From an uncultured Clostridia bacterium (GTDB lineage Bacteria > Bacillota > Clostridia > Oscillospirales > CAG-272): DNA of 19,064 nt. The notes under the pieces were generated by a model. The model saw only the letters and a list, made by a program, of their open reading frames with translations. It was not told the origin of the DNA and made no database searches. Shown piece by piece: positions 6,266 through 13,219 of this stretch. The stretch is taken from positions 1 to 19,064 of the forward strand of contig CAJGCF010000029.1 in the NCBI GenBank assembly GCA_904501865.1. Direction: 5' to 3'. Position 1 is the stretch's first letter; the number at the start of each line of letters is the position of its first letter. The position numbers were made by a program, and so were the translations under genes.

Positions 6266-6325
6266 GGAAAAATAAAAAAACAATAAAAAAACTGAACGAT
6301 TTTTTTCTGAATTTCAAAAAACCTC

Positions 6326-6354
6326 TTGATTAATGGGGGTGGTTATATTATAAT
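6326..6354 (+). promoter_or_regulatory. Sigma-A promoter of the mraZ operon
   Basis: TTGATT (6326-6331), a 17-bp spacer and TATAAT (6349-6354) give an expected start near 6361. The spacer contains TGGGGGTGG. The leader to the mraZ ATG is about 109 nt and begins with the GTG-box array. Confidence 0.85.
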
Positions 6355-6366
6355 ATTATCATCGAA

Positions 6367-6402
6367 GTGGTGAATTGTGGAGCAGTTGTGCATCAAGGTG
6401 TT
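6367..6402 (+). promoter_or_regulatory. Candidate MraZ operator: four helically phased GTG boxes
   Basis: GTG occurs at 6367, 6377, 6388 and 6398, spacings of 10, 11 and 10 bp, in the contexts GTGGT, GTGGA, GTGCA and GTGTT. Known MraZ sites are short GTG/TGGG-type repeats at one-helical-turn spacing near the mraZ promoter (TGGGN with 5-nt gaps in E. coli, AAAGTG-type boxes in mycoplasmas). The position just after the predicted start fits autorepression. Binding is inferred, not shown. Confidence 0.6.
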
Positions 6403-6469
6403 GAAAAATTGTTCCGCGATACATCACGGTCGCTGGATTTGCGAAAAAGACTATGAAAGGAGCTCTCTG

Positions 6470-6892
6470 ATGTTTACAGGCGAATATGAGCATAACGTAG
6501 ACCCTAAAAACCGAATATTTGTCCCTGCGAAGTTCAGAGAGGAGCTTGGAGAGACCTTTATAGTCGCAAGAGACATAAGGGGCCCGAGACTCAAGATGTT
6601 CTCACTTGAGGGCTGGCAGGAATACATAGCGCCCATACTCCAGCAGGAGAGAAAGATATCCGAGCGTGCTATGAGATATCTTCACAGAAACGCGTCCCAG
6701 GTAAGCCCCGACTCGCAGGGAAGGATACTCCTCTCCCGTGAGCTTCTGGATTATGCCGAGATAAGCCGCGAAGCAGTCGTGGTAGGATGCTCGTCCTACG
6801 CTGAAATATGGTCTGTGAACAACTGGCGTGCCGAGATTCAGGGCGAGGACGCTGAGGAGATATGCGACGAGCTTGAAAGATTCGGGCTTTGA
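6470..6892 (+). CDS. mraZ: Transcriptional regulator MraZ
   Basis: The 140-aa DNA-binding protein is built from two SpoVT/AbrB-type swapped-hairpin repeats, with signatures DPKNRIFVPAKFR (11-23) and DSQGRILLSRELL (81-93). The start MFTGEYEHNVDPKNR is the canonical MraZ N-terminus. ATG 6470 is preceded by AAAGGAG at a 7-nt spacing. An in-frame GTG at 6377 would add 31 unrelated residues, has no SD, and coincides with a GTG box, so it is rejected. MraZ forms ring oligomers that bind repeats upstream of its own gene and tune the dcw cluster. The first motif has N where many homologues have G (DxKGR). It is the first gene of the operon, with rsmH 8 bp downstream. Confidence 0.96.
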   Translation: MFTGEYEHNVDPKNRIFVPAKFREELGETFIVARDIRGPRLKMFSLEGWQEYIAPILQQERKISERAMRYLHRNASQVSPDSQGRILLSRELLDYAEISREAVVVGCSSYAEIWSVNNWRAEIQGEDAEEICDELERFGL

Positions 6893-6900
6893 GGTGCTCT

Positions 6901-7845
6901 ATGGGTGAAAAAATAAATTTTTCACACCGCTCGGTGTTGCTTGACGAGTGCATAGAGGCGCTGGACATCAAGCCCGACGGCATATACGTTGACGGTACGG
7001 CGGGCGGCGGAGGCCATTCGCTTGAAATAGTCAAGAGGCTCAATGGCGGCAGACTTATCGCTATAGACCGAGACGACGCGGCGATTGCCGCGGCGGGTGA
7101 GAGGCTTCGTGACTATGCCGACAAGGTGACATTCGTAAGAAATAACTTTTCGTCTGTTGCCGACGTGTGTCAAATGCTCGGAATAGACAAAATAGACGGA
7201 ATACTTCTCGACCTTGGCGTGTCGTCCTATCAGCTCGACACCGTGGAGAGAGGATTCACTCATAACGCGGACGCTCCGCTTGATATGAGAATGGACCGTC
7301 GCGCAGAGCTTGACGCCTATACGGTGGTCAATACTTACAGTGCAGACGAGCTTAAAAGAGTAATATGGAATTGGGGCGAGGAGAGATTCGCGCCCAAGAT
7401 AGCCGCGGCAATAGCTCGCAGACGTGAGCAAAAGCCTATTGAGACCACGGGAGAGTTGGTTGATATAATCAAAAGTGCCATTCCCGCGGCGGCAAGAGAG
7501 GGCGGTCATCACCCTGCCAAAAGAACCTTTCAGGCTATAAGGATAGAGGTCAACGGAGAGCTTGATGCTATTGAGCCGACTATTCGTTCTGCGACGGATA
7601 TGCTCGCGCCTGGCGGAAGGATAGCAATAATAACCTTCCACTCGCTTGAGGACAGGATCGTCAAGCAGACCTACGCAGATCTTGCGAGCGGCTGTAATTG
7701 TCCCCGTAGCTTGCCCGTGTGCGTTTGCGGACGCAAGCCGCAGGTGAGTGTTCTGACAAGAAAGCCTATTATCCCAAGTGAGCGTGAGCTGGAGGAAAAT
7801 CCTCGCTCGAGAAGCGCAAAACTGAGAGTGGCACAAAAGATATAA
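6901..7845 (+). CDS. rsmH: 16S rRNA (cytosine(1402)-N(4))-methyltransferase RsmH (MraW)
   Basis: The 314-aa SAM-dependent enzyme methylates N4 of C1402 in the 16S rRNA decoding centre. The SAM-binding motif DGTAGGGGHS (31-40), DLGVSSYQLD, RGFTHNADAPLDMRMD, KRTFQAIRIEVN and ITFHSLEDRIVK are all present, and the length is normal. ATG 6901 is preceded by GAGGTG, which overlaps the mraZ stop. A TTG at 6889 in the same frame would overlap mraZ by 4 nt and adds four unconserved residues, so it is rejected. The gene is translated immediately after mraZ, as is standard for dcw clusters. Confidence 0.97.
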   Translation: MGEKINFSHRSVLLDECIEALDIKPDGIYVDGTAGGGGHSLEIVKRLNGGRLIAIDRDDAAIAAAGERLRDYADKVTFVRNNFSSVADVCQMLGIDKIDGILLDLGVSSYQLDTVERGFTHNADAPLDMRMDRRAELDAYTVVNTYSADELKRVIWNWGEERFAPKIAAAIARRREQKPIETTGELVDIIKSAIPAAAREGGHHPAKRTFQAIRIEVNGELDAIEPTIRSATDMLAPGGRIAIITFHSLEDRIVKQTYADLASGCNCPRSLPVCVCGRKPQVSVLTRKPIIPSERELEENPRSRSAKLRVAQKI

Positions 7846-7894
7846 AGATGTTAAAAATAAATTATCGTCGCTGTGCGGCGGAATTGGAGATAAA

Positions 7895-8812
7895 ATGAAG
7901 AAAAGAGAGCCTTTGCGAGCCGCCGCTGAAACGGCGCTCGGCAGTCCCTCGGTGCGAGGCGTTGACGTAAGCGTCTTGTACATTGATATGCTCTGTGAGA
8001 AATTTAAGGACAGAGGTATCAGGACGGGCATGACGTCAGGCAACGGACGAGAAAGCCGAGAGAATACTCTAAGCCGTGAGCTCGGAGCCAGACTTAAGGG
8101 AAAGGCCGTGTCTGCGACAGACGCAAAATACAGAAGCTTGAACATCGACGGTAAAGCTTATATGAGTAGCGACGATTTCGCGGCTTATTATAAGGACCTT
8201 AGAAACTATAAATTGCCCACCTTCTACTCTCGCGCGGAGAATGAGTATGAGGAGGCAGAAAAAGCGGCTTTGGCGGAAAGGAATGTGCAGGAATCGGGTA
8301 GATCGCCAAAAAAAGCCGAGTGGCTTGCCATAGCAAAGCACGTTAAGAACAAGATGCGCGAGATCCCCTCTCATATCAACAAGGAGGAGCTTGGGGAGCT
8401 GGCGGACGAATGGTTCTTGTCCGAGAGGACTGACGAGGTGGTAGAGGGCAAGAGGAGCAGGTTACCTGCGGGGGTAATCTCAACCTTTTTGGTAATAACC
8501 CTGTCACTTCTGATGATCGTGTGCAGTTCGGTTATGGTAAGCCGCGCTTCAAGAGAGGTAAGCTCGATGGAGGACGAGATAGACTCCCTTTCGTATCAGA
8601 TAAGAGACCTTGAGGGAAAGCTTGAGGTCAAGAACGACATGCTGGATATCCAAAGGATAGCTGTCGAGGAGTACGGAATGATAAGCGGAGACTACGCGTC
8701 ATCGAGATATATCGACCTTAAGGAAGATGAAAAGCTTGAGATACAAGAGGGCTCGGGCAGAGGAGAGTCGTGGCTCTCGCAACTCTTGCGCGCGATAGCC
8801 GGAAAGAGTTGA
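7895..8812 (+). CDS. FtsL-like cell division protein with long cytoplasmic N-terminus
   Basis: The 305-aa protein has one transmembrane helix (about 192-215), then an extracytoplasmic coiled coil (about 219-254, VSSMEDEIDSLSYQIRDLEG onward) and a conserved-looking end (IAVEEYGMISGDYASSRYI). This is FtsL/DivIC architecture, and the gene occupies the ftsL slot between rsmH and the PBP. FtsL normally has a short cytoplasmic tail and about 100-150 aa in total. Here about 190 residues precede the membrane, rich in charged residues, with no domain that I recognise. GGAG (7886-7889) lies 5 nt before the ATG, and a 6-bp hairpin (7866-7880) sits just upstream of it. The protein is expected to join FtsQ/DivIB and the FtsW-PBP synthase at the septum. 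The FtsL identity rests on topology and position rather than a strong motif. Confidence 0.78.
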   Translation: MKKREPLRAAAETALGSPSVRGVDVSVLYIDMLCEKFKDRGIRTGMTSGNGRESRENTLSRELGARLKGKAVSATDAKYRSLNIDGKAYMSSDDFAAYYKDLRNYKLPTFYSRAENEYEEAEKAALAERNVQESGRSPKKAEWLAIAKHVKNKMREIPSHINKEELGELADEWFLSERTDEVVEGKRSRLPAGVISTFLVITLSLLMIVCSSVMVSRASREVSSMEDEIDSLSYQIRDLEGKLEVKNDMLDIQRIAVEEYGMISGDYASSRYIDLKEDEKLEIQEGSGRGESWLSQLLRAIAGKS

Positions 8813-8824
8813 ACTCATACGCCC

Positions 8825-8967
8825 TGCGGTGAGCAATTTTAGCATCTTCCGCCGCACCTCGTTTTGCAAGGTCATACCTTGCTGCAACTTTTTTGGCTAT
8901 AGGACTCAGGCAGGACTGATAAAAAATCAAACACAGCGCCGTCAGGGTAATCCGGGGCGCTGTTTTT
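8825..8967 (+). repeat. Structured intergenic element (three hairpins) after ftsL
   Basis: Three stems follow one another: TGCGGTG (8825-8831) / CGCCGCA (8850-8856); perfect GCAAGGT (8866-8872) / ACCTTGC (8876-8882) with a CAT loop; and the terminator stem at 8933-8963. It reads like a compact structured RNA or a dispersed intergenic repeat. No protein-coding frame is convincing on either strand. Confidence 0.45.
8933..8967 (+). terminator. Intrinsic terminator between ftsL and the PBP gene
   Basis: The perfect 8-bp stem ACAGCGCC (8933-8940) / GGCGCTGT (8956-8963) is followed by TTTT (run 8963-8967). It lies 120 bp after the ftsL stop and in the plus orientation, so mraZ-rsmH-ftsL probably ends here, at least in part. 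Confidence 0.78.
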
Positions 8968-8991
8968 GTCCCCCAATGCCTGAAAATTGCG

Positions 8992-9050
8992 TTTTTTAGG
9001 GCTTTTTTGAGGCTTTTTCGGAGCTTTTTGAGAATTTTTTGAGGCTTTTT
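8992..9050. other. Six helically phased T-tracts (predicted intrinsic DNA bend)
   Basis: Runs of 5-6 T begin at 8992, 9003, 9014, 9025, 9035 and 9046, spacings of 11, 11, 11, 10 and 11 bp, separated mostly by GAGGC-like spacers. A-tracts in phase with the helix are known to cause curvature. The tract ends about 75 bp upstream of the PBP promoter. It can also be described as an imperfect 11-bp tandem repeat. Confidence 0.75.
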
Positions 9051-9122
9051 GGGGGGTGTACCAAGCCTGTCGCCACGGCTTCTTGAAAGAGTGAAAAAAT
9101 GCAATATTTTTTAAAAATCCCC

Positions 9123-9151
9123 TTTAAAAAATGTATATAATATGTTATAAT
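9123..9151 (+). promoter_or_regulatory. Promoter of the PBP-murE-murF-mraY-ftsW-murG-ftsQ unit
   Basis: TTTAAA (9123-9128), a 17-bp spacer and a consensus TATAAT (9146-9151) sit about 125 bp before the PBP start. The -35 box is weak and the surroundings are very AT-rich, so a second start or a sporulation sigma factor is possible. The leader contains a CCCGT/ACGGG hairpin enclosing TGCTT/AAGCA at about 9190-9220. Confidence 0.6.
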
Positions 9152-9275
9152 ATTATTATAATGCCGAGAGTGTGAAAAGAGAGATATTCCCGTGCTTTTA
9201 AAGCATACTTTTTACGGGACAGGCATATATTTGTAAAGCCCTCGGACGAGGCATAAAAAGATAGGAGGATAAGGT

Positions 9276-11570
9276 ATGGTAGGCGGAACACCAAGCACTA
9301 AGGTGCGCAGACGCGGAATGATAATGTGTATAGTGCTCAGCACCCTCTTTGTACTCCTTTCTATGAGGATACTGTTTATCCAACTCTTTAAATTTGACGA
9401 GTACGGTCAGAAGGTGCTCGACCAGATGACGCAGGAGACCTCGGTCAGTGCGGACAGAGGAAACATATACGACACAAACGGTGTGGTAATAGCCACAAAT
9501 ATAACCACCTACCGTCTCTTTATTGACCCCGCTATCATAAGCAGGCAGAGCAAGGAGGATGGTGTGGATTATGCCGACCTTATAGCCCGCGGTGTCTCGG
9601 CAATAGATACGCTTGGACTCAGCTATGACGAGATAATCAAGCAGGCGGGATATGTGAAGTATCGCGACAGAACACTTATGAGACATTTGAGTGAGGAGCA
9701 AGCGGACGCGGTACGTATATTTATGGAGGAGAGCGGCATAGACGACAAGGCTCTGCTTTTCCTTCAGGCGACCAGCAAGAGATATTACCCCTACGACACG
9801 CTCGCAAGCCACGTCATAGGCTTTACTGGCAGTGACGGAGCGGGACTTTACGGGCTTGAATATCAGTACGACAAGATACTCAAGGGAACTGATGGAAAAT
9901 ACATAGGAGCCAAGGATTCCTACGGTAACGAGATGGTCTATGATTACGAGAGCTATATTCCCGCTATCGACGGATATAATATCACGACGACAATAGACGT
10001 TTACATTCAGGCGGAGCTTGAGGCTCAGCTTGAGCAGTCATATAAGGAATCGGGCGGCAAGAACCGTGCCTGCGGTATAGTTACAGACGTTGATACGGGC
10101 GCGATACTCGCGATGGCGGTCTATCCCGCCTTTGACCTCAACGACCCTTGGGCGCTCAATTATGAGTGCCTTGAGAGACTTGAGAAGAGCGGATACGAGG
10201 AGGGAAGCGAGGAGTATCTTGCGCTCAAGCAGGAGCTTCTGCTCGGCACGTGGACCAACAAGGCGATAACAGAGCTTTATATGCCCGGCTCTACGTTCAA
10301 GGTCATCACGGCGGCTATGGCGTATGAGGAGGACCTTGTCAACGACACGGAGACCTTCTCTTGTCCCGGTTATTACGTGGTAAACGGACAGAAGATAAAG
10401 TGTCACTACCACAAGGGACACGGTATGCTCACCTTCGCGCGCGGACTTCAGCAGTCCTGCAATCCCGTGCTTATGCAGATGGGTCTGCGTACGGGAGCAG
10501 AGAGATTTTATAAATATTTCTCCGCATTTGGATATTTTCACAAGACGGGAATAGACGCGGTGGGCGAGAGTTACACCAAGGAGGGCGTGACTTTCTGGGA
10601 TAGCGAGACCTTCAATGGCTCGGATATCTATCTCGCGACGGCGTCCTTCGGTCAGAACTTCAAGATATCACCTTTGGCGCACATTATGGCTATCACTGCC
10701 GTGGCAAACGGTGGAAATCTGATAACGCCTCATTTTATAAAGGAAATAACGGATAACGACGGAAACGTGATATATTCTCACGAGACCGAGATAAAGCGCC
10801 AAATATTGAGTCAGGAGACCTGTAATACAGTTTCGCAGATACTTGAGGAGGGCGTTTCGGGAGACGGAGGAGCAAAGAATGCCTACGTCGCGGGATACCG
10901 TATAGCCGCAAAAACGGGAACGAGTGAGAAAAAGGACGTCAAGGACACACCCTACATCCCTTACGTATGCTCGACCGTGGCATACGCGCCTGCCGAGGAC
11001 CCCGAGGTAGCAGTGCTCTTTATGGTAGATGAGCCGACGGAGGGAATACTTTACGCGAGTGTTATAGCCGCGCCCTACGTGGGAAGTCTGCTTGAGGAGG
11101 TATTGCCGTACTATGGTGTTGAGGCGGAGTATTCCGAGGAGGAGCTCGCAAATCAAGCCATAAGCGCGCCTATGCTGGTGCAGGCGAGAGTGCAGACGGC
11201 GAAAGACCTTGCAGAGCTGCTCGGATTTGAGGTCGAGGTCGTGGGTGACGGAGAGTACGTCAAATCACAGTCGCCAAAGACTGGAACTCTGGTTGAGCCC
11301 GGCTCGGCAAAGATAATACTTTATACCACGGACGAGGCGGTAGATGAGAAAAAGACCGTCACCGTGCCAAAGCTTGACGGTATGACGGCAGTTGCCGCCA
11401 ACGGAACGCTTACAAATCTCGGTCTTAACATAAAGATATCGGGAACAAAGAACTATATGTCGGGCAAGGGAGCTGTGGTCGTGGAGCAATATCCCGCGGC
11501 GGGCACTGTTGTAGACGAGGGAAGCGTTGTCGAGGTCACCTTCAGATACCTTGACGACACGGACGGATAA
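9276..11570 (+). CDS. Class B penicillin-binding protein with two PASTA domains (FtsI/SpoVD type)
   Basis: The 764-aa septal transpeptidase cross-links peptidoglycan outside the membrane. In order: a short basic cytoplasmic tail; one TM helix (about 15-37); a PBP dimerisation region beginning SADRGNIYDTNG (58-69); a transpeptidase with PGSTFK (337-342, nucleophile S339), SCN (394-396) and KTGT (546-549); and two C-terminal PASTA domains (about 630-685 and 695-757). About 35 residues (roughly 287-325) separate the VYPAFD strand from the active-site Ser. AGGAGG lies 7 nt before ATG 9276. PASTA domains occur in both vegetative division PBPs and SpoVD of Firmicutes, and this is the only class B PBP in the cluster, so it may serve vegetative division, the spore cortex, or both. 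The nearby FtsW is its expected glycosyltransferase partner. Confidence 0.94.
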   Translation: MVGGTPSTKVRRRGMIMCIVLSTLFVLLSMRILFIQLFKFDEYGQKVLDQMTQETSVSADRGNIYDTNGVVIATNITTYRLFIDPAIISRQSKEDGVDYADLIARGVSAIDTLGLSYDEIIKQAGYVKYRDRTLMRHLSEEQADAVRIFMEESGIDDKALLFLQATSKRYYPYDTLASHVIGFTGSDGAGLYGLEYQYDKILKGTDGKYIGAKDSYGNEMVYDYESYIPAIDGYNITTTIDVYIQAELEAQLEQSYKESGGKNRACGIVTDVDTGAILAMAVYPAFDLNDPWALNYECLERLEKSGYEEGSEEYLALKQELLLGTWTNKAITELYMPGSTFKVITAAMAYEEDLVNDTETFSCPGYYVVNGQKIKCHYHKGHGMLTFARGLQQSCNPVLMQMGLRTGAERFYKYFSAFGYFHKTGIDAVGESYTKEGVTFWDSETFNGSDIYLATASFGQNFKISPLAHIMAITAVANGGNLITPHFIKEITDNDGNVIYSHETEIKRQILSQETCNTVSQILEEGVSGDGGAKNAYVAGYRIAAKTGTSEKKDVKDTPYIPYVCSTVAYAPAEDPEVAVLFMVDEPTEGILYASVIAAPYVGSLLEEVLPYYGVEAEYSEEELANQAISAPMLVQARVQTAKDLAELLGFEVEVVGDGEYVKSQSPKTGTLVEPGSAKIILYTTDEAVDEKKTVTVPKLDGMTAVAANGTLTNLGLNIKISGTKNYMSGKGAVVVEQYPAAGTVVDEGSVVEVTFRYLDDTDG

Positions 11571-11653
11571 TACGCAAGAAAAAAGGACAAAGAACAGGAC
11601 GTTTAAAGCTTAAGAAAATATAAATTCAAAAATATTTTTCGGAGGCTTATAAA

Positions 11654-13192
11654 ATGTTACTTTCAGACCTTTTGTCCTTGTCAGATATAGAGCTCAAAAG
11701 CGAGGACTTCGGCTCTCTGTTTTTGAGAAACGCGGCGGCAAACCTTGACGTCGTGGAGATATTTTGCGACTCACGCAAGGTCGTCACGCGCGGACTTTTT
11801 ATTGCGATAGAGGGACTTCACACAGATTCACACGCCTATATTTCCGAGGCGGTCTCGCACGGGGCTGTGGCTGCTGTGGTGTGCCGCGCGGCTCTGTCGG
11901 ACGGCAGAGTTGACGTAGGTGAATGTGACGTGCCGCTCATTGCGGTAGAGGATAGCCGAGAGGCGTTTGCTCGGATATGGGCGGCGTGGTACGGCAATCC
12001 GCAGAAGAAAATGAAATTTATCGGTGTCACGGGGACTAACGGAAAGACCTCGGTCTGCGGTATGATTTACGAGATACTCACCCGTGTGGGACACAAATGC
12101 GGACTTATCGGCACGACGGGGAGTCTGTCGCTCTCAGAAAGGCTTGACATAAGGCCCGAGTCGGCGCTCGCAAATATGACCACCCCCGACCCACCCGAGC
12201 TTTACAGAACGCTTGACCTTATGCAAAAGGACGGCGTGGAGTACGTTATAGCCGAGATAACCTCGCACGCGCTTGCTCTCGGCAAGGTCTGTCCCATAGA
12301 TTTTGAGATGGGGATATTTACAAATCTCACCGAGGACCACCTTGACTTCCATTTGGATATGGAGAGCTATTTCGAGGCGAAAAAGCGCCTTTTCTCGCGC
12401 TCGGCGCGGGCTATAATAAATATCGACGATAAGTACGGACGCCGGCTTGCCGGTGAGATAGATATTCCAAAATATACCTGCTCGGCAGAGGGCAGAGCGG
12501 CGGATTTTTGCGCCTGTGAGGTAAAAAGCCTTATGCCGTCGGGAGTGGAATATAAGCTCTCGTCCAATAAAATGAGATTGCGTCTGCGCTCAAGGATACC
12601 CGGAAAGGTCACTGTGATGAACAGTATGCAGGCAACGGTGGCGGCGTACTGTCTCGGAGTGCCGCCAAGGGACGTAAAGGATTCTCTGGCTTTGTTCGAG
12701 GGAGTTCGCGGCAGACTTGAAAAACTGAAGATTGACTCGCGTGTGGACTTTTCGGTTTACGTGGACTACGCGCACACCCCCGACGCGCTTGAAAATCTGT
12801 TGAGTGCGGCGCGCTCGTTTTCCCGCCGCGGACAAAGGCTTGTGCTCGTGTTCGGGTGTGGAGGAGACAGAGAGGTTCAGAAAAGGTCGGCTATGGGCAG
12901 GATCGCCTCGCTCATGTCGGATTTTTTCGTGGTCACCTCGGACAACTCCAGAAGCGAGAAGCCCTCTGACATTATAGAGGACATACTGTCGGGAGTCACG
13001 TCGGAGGCGGCTTATACTGTCATTGAGGACAGACGCTCCGCGATAGAATACGTTATAAAAAACGCCCGCAGAGGAGATGTCATTCTGCTTGCGGGCAAGG
13101 GACACGAGGAATACGAGATAGATATGAGGGGAAAGCGACCTTTCTCGGAGCGCCTTCTCGTAAAGGAATTTTGTGAAAAATATTATTCTTGA
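11654..13192 (+). CDS. murE: UDP-N-acetylmuramoyl-tripeptide synthetase MurE
   Basis: The 512-aa cytoplasmic Mur ligase adds the third stem-peptide residue to UDP-MurNAc-L-Ala-D-Glu with ATP. Domains: N-terminal UMAG-binding with DSRKV (39-43); central ATPase with GTNGKT (127-132), TTPDPPE (176-182), AEITSHAL (200-207) and YFEAKKRLF (239-247), whose K243 is the likely carbamylated Lys; and a C-terminal domain with DYAHTPDAL (371-379) and GKGHEEY (481-487). The residue-selecting motif reads DNSR (430-433), against DNPR in meso-DAP enzymes. The retained Arg favours meso-DAP, with one unusual substitution. CGGAGG lies 8 nt before ATG 11654. An 84-bp gap follows the PBP gene, with no terminator, so they are probably co-transcribed. 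Confidence 0.96.
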   Translation: MLLSDLLSLSDIELKSEDFGSLFLRNAAANLDVVEIFCDSRKVVTRGLFIAIEGLHTDSHAYISEAVSHGAVAAVVCRAALSDGRVDVGECDVPLIAVEDSREAFARIWAAWYGNPQKKMKFIGVTGTNGKTSVCGMIYEILTRVGHKCGLIGTTGSLSLSERLDIRPESALANMTTPDPPELYRTLDLMQKDGVEYVIAEITSHALALGKVCPIDFEMGIFTNLTEDHLDFHLDMESYFEAKKRLFSRSARAIINIDDKYGRRLAGEIDIPKYTCSAEGRAADFCACEVKSLMPSGVEYKLSSNKMRLRLRSRIPGKVTVMNSMQATVAAYCLGVPPRDVKDSLALFEGVRGRLEKLKIDSRVDFSVYVDYAHTPDALENLLSAARSFSRRGQRLVLVFGCGGDREVQKRSAMGRIASLMSDFFVVTSDNSRSEKPSDIIEDILSGVTSEAAYTVIEDRRSAIEYVIKNARRGDVILLAGKGHEEYEIDMRGKRPFSERLLVKEFCEKYYS

Positions 13193-13219
13193 GACAAGGT
13201 CTTTTTGTGAGGATAGAAG

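Noticed and set aside
6377..6469. In-frame GTG start giving MraZ 31 extra residues
   Set aside because: There is no Shine-Dalgarno site, the extra residues do not resemble MraZ, and ATG 6470 has AAAGGAG and the canonical MFTGEYEH start. The GTG is part of the phased box array.
6889..6900. TTG start of rsmH overlapping mraZ
   Set aside because: ATG 6901 has a GAGGTG site and begins the conserved region.
8718..9104. Minus-strand open frame opposite the ftsL 3' end and intergenic region
   Set aside because: Its Lys-rich part is a translation of the phased T-tracts, the frame runs across the ftsL terminator hairpin, and no protein family is recognisable.
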